DNA of 64,000 bases from Clonostachys chloroleuca (Eukaryota; Ascomycota; Sordariomycetes; Hypocreales; Bionectriaceae): assembly GCA_037952775.1 (NCBI GenBank), contig JBANAY010000003.1, forward strand, positions 36,456,001-36,520,000, in the 5' to 3' direction. Positions 33,631 through 43,694 of the stretch are shown here, one piece after another. Position numbers and translations under genes: made by a program. Below the pieces are notes generated by a model. That model searched no databases. It saw only the letters and a list, made by a program, of their open reading frames with translations, and had not been told where the DNA came from. How positions within the stretch are numbered: the first letter of the stretch is position 1; each line of letters begins with the position of its first letter.

Positions 33631-34654
33631 ATCGCTATGCTGCTAGGCCGTTCAAATCGAGTATTGCTGGGGGCTGGGTTTAGCAGCTCTCTGATAATGA
33701 ACCTATTCAGAAGAGGTAAATGATGCAAAGCCCGAAAGATCCGATCGTAGGCAGGCCCTCAGGTCTTATATGTCAGCCCACAGCGTCTGCCTGGCACCCC
33801 ACTGTGCCGATCTTTGAAGCTCTCTAGCCGGCCAGGCATCACCTTTTCGCCATCCAGTCGAGCACCGTAATTTGGCTTCGGAGGTCATAAGAGTGCAAGA
33901 GGAGCTTAGGCCCCTTGAGATGAAAGGCTTTTGTCATTTTTCTTGCGCTGAGGAGACAGAGGTGGTGTCCCTGTGGAGGAGGCACTGTTATTAATCTTGG
34001 TGTCAGCATGAGTGTCAAGTTTGCTATGGGGTGGCTGACAAATTCAAAGGGGTGCAAGTTGGATGCAGAAACACACGACCATTAGGCAAGGCGAAACAAG
34101 CATCATCCGCGTCGCTGACCTTCCTTCCAACGTCATGTAGCATCGGAGGTCATGGCGTCGCACTATTGATTGCTGCGCAGCTTGTGTCTCTGGATATTTC
34201 AATATCAAGGCTTCCTCAGCCCCAATAATGGCATCTAGTATTTCGGCGTGGCGGGTGAGATAGTCACGGAGCACCTCGTCGACGACGATCGTCTTTGTCT
34301 TGATGGCAGATCGGGAGGCAGATGTCAGGGTGCTCGATGAGAGAGGAGTGATGCGTGTAGGCGAATTCTAGAACAGTCCTCTCGCTATGGATCGTCGGAG
34401 GCCGCCTTGGAAGACCGCCTGCCAGGCACTGAGAGACCGGTCTAGTGCCTGGCAGCGTCTTTTTGGTGGGACTGCTGCAGCTGGACTGATCTCGGCTCGC
34501 TGTTAGTCTGCCAGTAGCGCCGCTCAGCTCGCAACCAAAGAGAGGACCGAGGCCGTAGCACGATGGAATAAAGTGAGAGCTGGTTCTTGTGCTTCTCGGT
34601 CGATACGACCATTGTCTCTCGTTCGTGTCGCGCAGCACGCATAGCCCAGGCGGC
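33631..34654. other. Spacer with unassigned coding-like stretch and palindrome
   Basis: About 1 kb. On the minus strand, 34044-34300 reads VLRDYLTRHAEILDAIIGAE and then YPETQAAQQSIVRRHDL, which looks like genuine protein, but I find no start, splice pattern or domain. It may be a gene relic. A strong palindrome lies at 34421-34453. Confidence 0.4.
34421..34453. repeat. 33-nt imperfect palindrome
   Basis: The left arm GCCAGGCACT pairs perfectly with the right arm AGTGCCTGGC. The centre contains the perfect palindrome AGACCGGTCT, so the arms are 15 bp each except for a three-base bulge (GAG). It could be a hairpin, a dimeric protein-binding site, or the trace of a transposon. Confidence 0.85.
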
Positions 34655-36111
34655 ATGAACCTTTTGAATGCCTTCATCGCCTTAGTGGCTATCGGCACTG
34701 GAGCGGCGGCGACTGATCCAGCTTCAATATGTGGTGATGCCCCTCGGCACTGCACCACCCTTAACAGCCGCGATAGCTTTGAATGCCGCAGACAAATTTG
34801 TAAGCCCTTCTCCCCCATTGCCTTTCCACTTGATACAGGATGTTGTGAATTTAGTCACGTGCTAACATAGCAAACTATCCAGTTCAGCGAAAGTTGGATA
34901 TTGCCACATGCCAGCCTGCCCCTCAAACCATCACGTCCACATACACAATTCGGCCGACGACCACCGTGACGGAAACTGTTCGCCCGTATGCCGTCACTAC
35001 CAAAGAGGCTACCATCATCACGCTACTGGGGAATCCGTGTGTACCACTAGTTGTATGCTCATGGGAATCACTTAACTAATACTTCGTGTGGAACCAGTAC
35101 CGCCGAATCCACAACCACCCTTACCGCCACAACCACAGTTCTCCTTGGTGCCACCACCATCATCGATACAACATCGTCTACCCAATATGAAGTTTCCACT
35201 GAGACACAAACCCGGATGGAAACCGATACCGTGGTCTCAACGACGTGAGTGCACCGACTTCCTACTGCAAACTTATCCACTAATTCGGCACTGACAGGAC
35301 GCTGACGACGACAACGACTGTTCCATGGGCGGTCCAGACTTGTGCCCCTCCAGCTCGACGACGCGTCTTCAAATTTGGGCGTGGTGATAGCCCTTTCCCT
35401 AACAAGTGTTGTATGCAGACTAAATCCAACATTCGAAATGAAGTACCCTGACTAACGAATTCGCTTCCAGCTTGTTATCTTACCGCCACACAGGGCGCTC
35501 CTTCTCTGAAGACGGCCACGGAAACCACCACCGAAGGCCTCGTTACGCAGACAATTTTGGAGCAGGGCTCACAAACTCCCACCATTACCCGTATAGTCAC
35601 CATGACCGCGTACCTGAATGCTGCTACAGTGTCGGCCGCCGAGGTGACAGAGACGATTACCGAGGCACGCACAGAAACCAGAGACAGTCTCATCACCGTC
35701 GTCGATACAGAAACGAAGACAGTCACGTCGACTGAAACGAAAACAACAACAGAGACATCCATAGCCAGTACCACTGCTATTTCCACCGCCACTGCCGATC
35801 CATGCGCCGATGCCCATCGTCTAAGCGTTCCCGCCGGAACAGGCCTCTCGGGGCCGAACATTGCGCTGTCGTTCAGCAACGAGGGTGGAAGAAATGACGA
35901 GGAAATCCTGTCATGCTGCAGGAGTTGCTTTGGTAATCCCGGGTGCGCCTTTTTCAGAGTAAGTGACCGGCTCTGTGAAGGCTTCGGCGTCGAGAATGCC
36001 ACCAACCCCTGCGCCTCGAATCGATGTCCTCGGGGTCAACCGGCTCTACTGCATCAAAGAGCCCAGGATGGCTACGAGTACTTCCTAGGCGAATGTGGCG
36101 TACTGGAGTGA
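34655..36111 (+). CDS. Secreted Thr/Ser-rich mucin-like protein with C-terminal Cys-rich domain
   Basis: Exons 34655-34799, 34883-35036, 35098-35244, 35298-35407 and 35471-36111 all join in phase, 398 aa. The signal peptide is MNLLNAFIALVAIGTGAAA, followed by a four-Cys region (ICGDAPRHC, FECRR, ATCQPAP). The middle is extremely Thr-rich (STTTLTATTTVLLG, TETKTVTSTETKTTTET), typical of O-glycosylated wall or secreted proteins. The C-terminal 100 residues form a Cys-rich module: DPCADAHRL, LSCCRSCFGNPGCAFFRVSD, RLCEGF, NPCASNRCP, YFLGECGV. This resembles an Apple/PAN-like arrangement found in fungal cell-surface proteins. There is no GPI-type hydrophobic tail, so it is probably secreted or wall-associated. 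Confidence 0.82.
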
Positions 36112-37131
36112 TCTTTCCTGAAAATCGAGGTGTTTCCTCAACACCATAGCTTGCGTTCATGATATTGCTTGGGATCCGAGTCTCTCACTCTCGGCTTTTG
36201 TATTTACTTGGGGATAGCGATAGCGTCTAATGATATGTAGCGATGTGATCACGAAAATGAAGAGATGTTATGAATTTGCCTCTCTTCAGGCATTGAATTT
36301 CGGATCGGGTAGAATAGGCTTGTACTCATAGCCGGCAGGTTTCAAAATGAAATAAGACAAACATTCAACACCCCCTGAATTGCGTATGATCGTCCCAATT
36401 CCGTTTGCTTGCTACCACCTCGAAGCCACCCATCACTGTAAAGAATACCCAGTAGCTTTTAACACCTGGCACATGCCGCGGAGGGCAACCTCTGTAGATG
36501 TTGGCCGGATACTACTTATCGATAGTCACTTTGGAAGCCGCGCACAGAAAGCTGACCTTAGAGCTCGGGTGTCCCCCCATTTCAGCAGCAATATCTGCGC
36601 GGAACTGTTCCGCTCACGAGAGTGACACTCAACACCGCCCGTTCTACACAGAGGCCCAGCTCAACGAAACTCGGCCATCAGGTCAGGGTACTACCGGGCG
36701 AAGTTCAGGATGAGATCCGACTCTGCCTCACTAAAGACGTGCAATCCCGCCAATACCAAGACTGGGACCTGACAGATGGATCTAGCCGCTCGACTGACGC
36801 CCCGATTCCGCTCGCCAGTTTCGTGGCGACAACGGACGACGCCAACGATGAGGGCCGTCGGATATCTGACGTGTATGGCATGCAACAATCGAGCAATATA
36901 AAACAATTCGGACGAGGCTTTGACCAGAGTCAAGCTTAGCATCACTACATAGCTTTGATTTCAAGTGCGAGGTTATTCGTATCAGCGAAGAGCATGTATT
37001 ATCGAGACTACCAACTAACTACCTAGAAACTCGTGATCCATAGCCCGGCAGGACATCTGGGAGTTTACCATTCATAGCTTATGATGTCCATTGATTCCAA
37101 ACCAAACCAAACCAAACTGTGATCCTTAATA

Positions 37132-37362
37132 GCGGGGCCGATAGCTTGCGCACCCGTCTCTCTCAAAGAAGAAAAAACAAACCGCCCTCTGCGAGAAGAT
37201 GCCATCCCATCAGCCGTGATCCTCGACGAGTTTTCCCGTCCCGTTCCAGTTGAAGGAACATTGACTTCCCTCATCAAATCCGAGATTTGTACCTCCGAAG
37301 GGCCAATAGTCTGTGCACCCTTCTTTCTCAAAGTGAGAAAGCAAACTCCAGAAGCAGTGATG
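37132..37362. repeat. Diverged direct repeat, about 65-70 bp units
   Basis: GGGCCGATAGCTTGCGCACC... at about 37135 and GGGCCAATAGTCTGTGCACC... at about 37298 align with scattered differences, followed in both by CTCAAAG and an A-rich stretch with AAACC/AAACT. Many of the differences are C/T or A/G changes. Confidence 0.65.
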
Positions 37363-37489
37363 ACATTTGTCATAAACCATAGTCCACGAAGGACTTTCCT
37401 TTTCGTTCCGATCGAAACTGCTGGCTCTTTTTTTTATTGTTGGTTTATTTTTGTTGTTTTTTTGTTTTTTTTTTTTTCGTTTCGTGTGG

Positions 37490-37498
37490 TTTTTTTTT

Positions 37499-37529
<31 letters not shown>

Positions 37530-37532
37530 GGG
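37490..37532. repeat. Poly-T (19) / poly-G (24) tract
   Basis: Nineteen T followed directly by 24 G, preceded by other long T runs from 37429. A G24 run is very rare in fungal DNA and is hard to sequence, so the length may be an assembly artefact. Confidence 0.9.
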
Positions 37533-37597
37533 TTTCGTTGTTTCTTGTATCTCTCTCTCTCGTCGGTAGCTCTCTTCGCCGAAAGTCAGACTTCTGC

Positions 37598-39133
37598 CTA
37601 CATATAGTTAGGCACAGGCGGCATAAGCAACACAGACACGATAGGAGCGTATGTGTTCCCGGCCCTGAGCTCGCTATGGCCACCATCAGTACGAAGGCGC
37701 CGAAACCAATGCGGCGGTGGTGGCAGCTCATCTGGTGACAAGGTGGGCTCGGCACGCTTCCAGAGAAACGGGCGGTACCTGGGGTTGAAGGATCCCGGGT
37801 AGGGCAGCTCAAAGACTCGCCTCCAGTTGGCGGGGAACTGCTGGATGGGCGAGATTTCGATGGGTAGGAAGCCTCCGAGAGCCGAGAAGCCGCTGGACAT
37901 CGTGTACGAGGCTGAGGGGCTGCCGAATAGGTGGAAGCGGAAGCGAGAGGCCCCATGGATGGGGACCTCAAGTCCGGCGGCGAGCCGGATTTTACCATTT
38001 CTTATTCCAAGTTCATTGCAGCAGATCGCGGCTAGCATAGCGCGTGCCTCGCTAAATGACCTCTCGCGGGAACTCCATAGGTGCCAATCTGAGGCGAGCA
38101 GCCCCAGCGCGCTGTCAAATAATGCTCTGTGGATAGGAGGGTACGGTGCGACCGGGAATGCTAGAGTCAGATCCATGGCGCGGAGATCACGACCCACCAA
38201 ACCTCTGATCATCATCCAAAGCGTAAAGATCGCAAGTACGCCAGATGAACCCGGCTTGTCGTGTGATGTGAGATTCAGGCAGATAGCGGTGAATGTGAAG
38301 GGGTGGCCTTGCGAGGTCCAGAAACTTCGCACTGAGCAACAGGCAGCCTTGAATCGTTCCTCTCTGCCAGGAACGAGTGTATCAATATAATACAGAGTAC
38401 TGGTCTGTCGGTCAAAGATGATGGTTGCCCAATGGAGGCCACTATTATTTTGGCCATCGAAGAACTGGATAGCCCCGATAAGAAAACGTCTTCCTGCCAT
38501 GTTGAACCAGGTCCAGTTCGGGTAGGGGAGACCTCCGCTATGGTTGCCGCGGACGAGTTGCGTCCCAGGAAGGTATTGGTGATCTGTAGGAGGAGCTCTG
38601 TAAAATGCGGGAACATAGATATCTCCCTGTTGGTACATGCAGATACGCAGTGGTGAGGAGATTTTGCTTATGATACCTTCGAGGCCGTAGAGCATAATCG
38701 TCAAGAGACTGTTCACTCCCGCCTGAGAGAGAAGTCTCTTTTGCTGGATCTCGACCAGTACATTTCGAATGTCGGTCAAGTGCTGTTGCCAGTTAGGGGC
38801 TCTTGATAGCACTTGGTTTTGCATCCATACACGATCCTGCCACGGAGGCATGGGCGCGATAAGTCCGATTTCGTCGACCGCGTCATCGGGGGAGACGTTC
38901 GACGCGTTGGTAAGTTGCGACGAGTCAACGCTTGGCCACTCGAATCTTGGGAGGAAGAACGAAGGCTGAGAAGCACATCCTGCTTGTTCCATGTATTGCC
39001 CCTTCAAGGTTATAGCGTTCAAGAGCCTAGCTGCTTCGAAGGTGCTCAGGAAGGGCCAAGCAGTTGGAGAGTCTAATTCGCCCTTGATCCGAGCATAGGT
39101 GAAGGGCGGTACCATAGGCCCTACAAGTTCCAT
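37598..39133 (-). CDS. Ulp1/C48-like peptidase-domain protein, probably inactive
   Basis: Single exon, 511 aa. The segment SGLHWATIIFDRQTSTLYYI with following DTL (His234, Asp251) matches the His-Asp part of the C48 (Ulp1/SENP) cysteine peptidase core. The position where the Gln...Asp-Cys-Gly motif is expected reads HDKPGSSGVLAIFTLWMM (residues 291-308), with Ser-Ser-Gly in place of Asp-Cys-Gly. The catalytic Cys is therefore missing. Family enzymes remove SUMO-like modifiers; in fungi, similar domains also occur in transposons and in large orphan families. The open frame over 1.5 kb argues for a maintained gene, perhaps a binding-only pseudoprotease. The remainder is Pro- and Trp-rich and unassigned. 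Confidence 0.65.
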   Translation of the reverse strand: MELVGPMVPPFTYARIKGELDSPTAWPFLSTFEAARLLNAITLKGQYMEQAGCASQPSFFLPRFEWPSVDSSQLTNASNVSPDDAVDEIGLIAPMPPWQDRVWMQNQVLSRAPNWQQHLTDIRNVLVEIQQKRLLSQAGVNSLLTIMLYGLEGIISKISSPLRICMYQQGDIYVPAFYRAPPTDHQYLPGTQLVRGNHSGGLPYPNWTWFNMAGRRFLIGAIQFFDGQNNSGLHWATIIFDRQTSTLYYIDTLVPGREERFKAACCSVRSFWTSQGHPFTFTAICLNLTSHDKPGSSGVLAIFTLWMMIRGLVGRDLRAMDLTLAFPVAPYPPIHRALFDSALGLLASDWHLWSSRERSFSEARAMLAAICCNELGIRNGKIRLAAGLEVPIHGASRFRFHLFGSPSASYTMSSGFSALGGFLPIEISPIQQFPANWRRVFELPYPGSFNPRYRPFLWKRAEPTLSPDELPPPPHWFRRLRTDGGHSELRAGNTYAPIVSVLLMPPVPNYM

Positions 39134-39676
39134 TTTGATGAGCAGCTTGCACGCCTTGAGTCGAATTTGTGCTTTGCTTTGAGAGTGTCAAGGTTCGTCT
39201 TGGTAGTTTCCTTCTCTGGGTGCGTGAGAAGGTGAGCGAAGAGAACCGTGAGAGGATGAGAAATAGAAGCTTGTCGCGATGAAAAAGAGAAGCTTGTCAC
39301 GATGGAAAAGAGAAGCCTGTCACGACGGAAAAGAGAAACTTGAGAGGATGGAAAAGATTAAAGTGAGAGGATGGGAAAAGAGAAAGTGAGATGATGGGGA
39401 ATGGAAAAGGTGAGAAAAGTGGGAAGGGGAAAGGGCCAGAAAGAGGGAACCCCAAGCGATTATTGTTATTATTGTTGATAGGGGCAAGTAGACAGCACCG
39501 TTGGGCAGTGTGACCAGCTGGTGAGGGGAGGTGACTTATGCACCTTGCGCCTAACCTCGCTGCACACCGCCGCCGTTCAGGTACGTCACTTCTATCTTTC
39601 AGGGCAGAATGCTTCAAATATTGAAGGAAAATCATTGGAAAGTGGTGCAGATTCCTGCTAGTCTTCTTCCAGGCCA
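39134..39676. other. Intergenic with minisatellite
   Basis: A 540-bp spacer between the starts or ends of neighbouring minus-strand genes. It is purine-rich on the plus strand around 39230-39440 and contains a 23-bp repeat array. Confidence 0.6.
39268..39359. repeat. 23-bp tandem repeat, about 4 copies
   Basis: Units AGCTTGTCGCGATGAAAAAGAGA-like (23 bp, quoted in outline only) start at 39268, 39291 and 39314 with one to three mismatches. A fourth, more diverged unit starts at 39337 and grades into GA-rich sequence. Confidence 0.85.
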
Positions 39677-41597
39677 TCATACGATATGTACACTGGAGAT
39701 TTCTCCTTCCTCCATCCCTCCAGGCTCTATTTTGAGCAGTCCAACTCGTTGATATTTCTGGGCACTACCCTCAACAAGTCTCAGTACGATCCATATCTCC
39801 TCGTCTCTTTCACTATCATAAACTCCCCTCCGAAGCACTGCCTGGATGGCAACCAGGCCAGGCCCAGAGTGTTGAACGTCTTCAGTGTCAGGGACGTACT
39901 TCAAATACGTCTCCCTCAGAATTTGTGATTCCTCTGTGTTCATCAGAGAGATCACTACCTCTCCTTGAACGGAGTAACTTATCGAGATGTGAGTCAATAC
40001 CCCAGACAAGGTGAGATTGCCTCCACTGATTTCCCCGAACTCGCCTGCTCCCATTACAAGACTACACTCAGCGTCGAGAACCACGGCAAGGTCATCGGTC
40101 GCCATGGCTTCATCAACGACGACTTGTGCCCCTATGATTGACGCCCAAGACCAGGTAGGTAAGTATGTTAATCTCTTCGACCCAGCTATTGCACTTTTCC
40201 TCTCCCAAATCAAGTCTCGCAAAAGCCCCGTACGCCACATGCCTGCTAAATACTGACATTGGAAGAAACTAGAAAACTTTCGAGCCGCTCCCGAAACCGC
40301 CGGCAGTCGGTCTGTATGAAAACGTCAACTCGAGTCGAGAATACTCCCTGATTAAGCGATGCCACTGCGCCCTGACCTCCGCAGGCGAAAGTTGAGACAG
40401 CACCATTTCGTGCAACAGATCCTTAAGAAACGGCTCGTGTCCCGGAGACCACAGAGAGCGAATACAACCACACTCGCACGAGGTACTTTCCATGCATTCC
40501 CACACGAGCTCTTCGGGGAGGAAGTGTATGACTCTCGGGGACAGGAGTCTTTCTTGCAGGACCCAAGCGCGGCGCATGAGGGGGAGAGGACTCGGGCCGT
40601 GGCCATGTGTGAGCGTCTTTCGGACCTGCATCATGCACACTTGGGACCCTAGCTTCGCTTTTGTCTCGATGATCTGAGATCGGTGGGATTTCGGAGACTT
40701 GCTAAAGAGTCCTTTGTCATCTGCCGCGGCGAGAGAGGCCGCAATTGTGAGGACGCTGTTTGCATAGATGGACGCCATCTTGGCCGACTCTTTCTGCCAG
40801 TCGTCCTTGGAATCTTGTATGATGCATAGAGAGTCTATCCAAAGATAAGGTATTCCCAGAGAAAATGCAACCTGTGCAGCTTCCCGGAAGGTTTGGGGCA
40901 TCTCTTGCCAAGGAATGTCATCCCGATGCAATGTGAGATTAGCAGAGGTAGTTTTCATGGTCTGCTCTGTTCCCCAGCAATGACTGAGACAAGCATATTG
41001 CCCTTCTTCACCTGGCTCAGCACAATGAAGATAGATATGATTGAGGTTTCTCACATCGAGGACACGAGTAGGAAGAAACACAGGGGTGGCTTTGCGGCAT
41101 TGATGGCTTGATGTACAACTCTCCAACCATTCTTTCATCGCCAAACGCGCCGCCTCGGAGCTTGTATCTCCAGATATTTCTACCGGCTTCTCGCCAGATT
41201 TTGGTCGTGTCCAAGGTACTCGATCTTCGTGTCCTACATTTTAGCAAATAGAGGTCAGAAGTGAACTTCTTGAAAGTATTTTCAGGTCCGCGACACGCTT
41301 GAGGGGTTGAGGCATATTATTATCACCTTTATACGGAGACATGTCGATGCTATACAAAAACTGCCCCGTGTCATGTCTTCCAACAACGACACGTAGACCT
41401 TGAATCCTATTCGTGTCCCAGCCCAGCCTCAAGCTTCCTTGCTCAGCCTCCTCCTCGCCGATAGCCTCGATGGAGCGACATAACAGGTCGCATGTCTCAC
41501 AGCCCTCAGCCGCGACTGAAGCGAGCTCTCGGAGCGATATGCCTTGGCTGAGTGGAAGGCTTTCATCCAGGCCTTTGCAAGCATGGCACGTCTGCAT
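39677..41597 (-). CDS. HET-domain (heterokaryon incompatibility) protein, one frameshift
   Basis: Minus-strand exon 41597-41327, intron 41326-41234, exon 41233-39677. Restoring one base gives about 608 aa. The N terminus MQTCHACKGLDESLPLS includes a Cys-pair region (CETCDLLC). The HET domain follows: YACLSHCWGTEQTMKTT, DIPWQEMPQTFREAAQVAF, GIPYLWIDSLCIIQDSKDDW, MASIYANSVLTIAA and RAWVLQERLLSPRVIHF. The tail continues in another frame with TDRLPAVSGAARKF, QYLAGMWRTGLLRDLIW and PTWSWASI, all standard for HET proteins. The switch falls at a run of four bases (A at 40319-40322 on the plus strand) where three would keep frame. HET proteins trigger cell death after fusion of unlike hyphae. The lesion may be real or an assembly error. 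Confidence 0.82.
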
Positions 41598-43694
41598 TTA
41601 CGCGAAAGTGGATGGTGGATAGCTGGCAGGTGACAGAACCATTGGACAGTTGATCAGCTAATTATGCAGCACATTGCTCCGTCCAAGGTCCATGTCGCCC
41701 GATCTCCACCTCGGTATTTTTGGTGGCCCTCTGCCATTCTCGAACAGCGTAGCTACCCTAGGGCCAGTCCCGGGCATTCTTTACCGTGGTCTCCACACGT
41801 CAGTTATGGCAGGTAGACGAAGCTGGGGTAGGAGATTTGAATAGTTAAAAATTGATGAGTCTCTCAGATCTGATTAAGTACGAATGTTGTGACATCCCCA
41901 TAGAGGCCTACGTAACAACCACACGTAAACTGGCCCATTGCTTGAACCACAAATCCATATACCCAGGTGGCCGCATGCTTCCTGCCTCTGATTGCCAAAG
42001 ACATTTTCAAGTCATTTATTTACAGTGAGCGAGCTTTAGGGAAGGAAATGCGTAGAGTAGAATTGATGCACACACCCAAGATGACTTCTAACATTCAGGT
42101 CAGTTGGATTTGTTATATCAAGGTAGCTACTCGGTATGCAGAGGTACTCATCCTTGGAGGCCGCGAAATGCAGCTCATCTCCAAGACAATGTCGCTGGGA
42201 ATGACGCCAATTTGCCAAGTCAATTGTTTTGATTAGGGGGGACTTGGCCCCACCTTGAGGCAATGAACCTATCAAAGGGCCGCCTGTACACATCTTGGAA
42301 GCTGAGTGGACCAATGCACGTGATGCAGACCCGAGGTTTTGCCTCCAATCACGTGGAGAAGCGGAGACAATGAATAGGTATGGGTCTTTCGCTCGCAGTT
42401 CAGATGTCACGTGTACCTCGCAAACCAGCTGCAACGCTCACCCGCCAAAAAGTACCTACGTCATTGATGCCAGCCTAAGGAAGTATGGATCACGACACAA
42501 GATGGCCATACTTGGATTTGATGCACGTGCTGGAAGCCACACGACAAGACAAAATTGTCCAACCTTTCAAATCATTTGAATCCTAGCCTCTGATTATCCT
42601 CCTATCAATTCATGTTTGAAGGATAATTCCTTTTTCGATGAGTTAGTTTGTTGACAGGGATAGAACACAGGAAGCTACTCTCATATGTAAACCCCTCTTC
42701 ATTGCTATTGATCATAGACTTGATTCAGAAGTCCTGCCATTCGTGCGATAATAGATACACAGCTTAGCAATGGCACAAGGCGTATATTGTATCAAAACTC
42801 CAACCCGGACATACCAGGAGCAAAAGAAGCAAGAAGATCATCTACATTCATCTCCTCGATAGCATATGGATCAAAGAAACCCCAAGAATCCGAGCTAGAA
42901 TTTGAGTTCAAGACTGGCTCATCGCGCTGCGATCCTATTAAAGGGTGTGTTAGATGTGTAGTGATTCGTATTCTCGCATCTGGTATTCCTTTTGAGCTGC
43001 CTGTTTGTTGACCACCTCCAAAGTTGCAGGACTGCTTTTCCTCATATGAATTTATATCTAGCTGATTAGTAGAAAAATATTATCTTAGCTATCTTACTTC
43101 ATTTCTCATGCTTTCCTGTTTGGTCCAGAGGTCCGAACATGGGAGCCATCAGAAACACACCAGATCATCGGAGCGGAGATTCTATGCCTGGGATGGCTCC
43201 GCTCACGTGAACGGAGCTCAGCATACCTCGACGCGTTCTCCTAGGCAATACAACAGATCCTTGACTAGCAGGGCTTATAGCCGATGTTGTTAGACTTGTA
43301 AGCCGTTAGTTTCTACTCGGTCCGCAAACATGGATGGCCTTATCGACATAGGCCCAATTAGGTTATTCTAGTATGTAATAGCGACTTCCTGTCTGGCTGT
43401 GATTATCATCGTATCTGTGCCTGAAAGGCGTAGCGGGTCCTAGATGTCTGGGGGTATGGAATATGGGGTATATGGGGTAGTGACATGGGAGATAACATAG
43501 CTTACCGGTCAGGGGGTTACTCGAGTCCGGGAGTACTTAAGCAGACTTGTACCACCTCTTTTCTCCATCTAACCCTTGGAATCTCTTATGATTGTACTAA
43601 GCCTATGCCTTCACCGTTCACTGAGGTCTTTATTCTCTTGTCTGGTTTGTGTCGATACAAGCGAAGGCAAGTCGAGTCGTTCTAGAAAGCCACT
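41598..43694. other. Two-kilobase spacer, no gene supported
   Basis: All frames are short, the longest 132 codons, without domains or consistent splice joins. It separates the divergent HET gene and amino-acid permease pseudogene. Confidence 0.5.

Larger units (their letters stand above)
36112..37597. other. Intergenic with repeats and homopolymers
   Basis: About 1.5 kb without a supported gene. It includes a diverged direct repeat (about 37132-37200 and 37296-37362) and a T19-G24 tract. The 105-codon frame at 36622-36939 has no recognised domain. Confidence 0.5.

Noticed and set aside
35068..36005. Long minus-strand frames opposite the mucin-like gene
   Set aside because: Mirror image of Thr-rich codons (ACN/NGT) on the plus strand, which yields Val/Ser-rich shadows.
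36622..36939. Plus-strand frame of 105 codons
   Set aside because: No recognisable family and overlapping open frames on the other strand; not enough to call a gene.
37490..37532. Telomeric repeat or chromosome end
   Set aside because: No TTAGGG repeats; genes continue on both sides.
39268..39359. Possible CRISPR-like array
   Set aside because: Units are directly adjacent without spacers and the genome is eukaryotic; it is a minisatellite.
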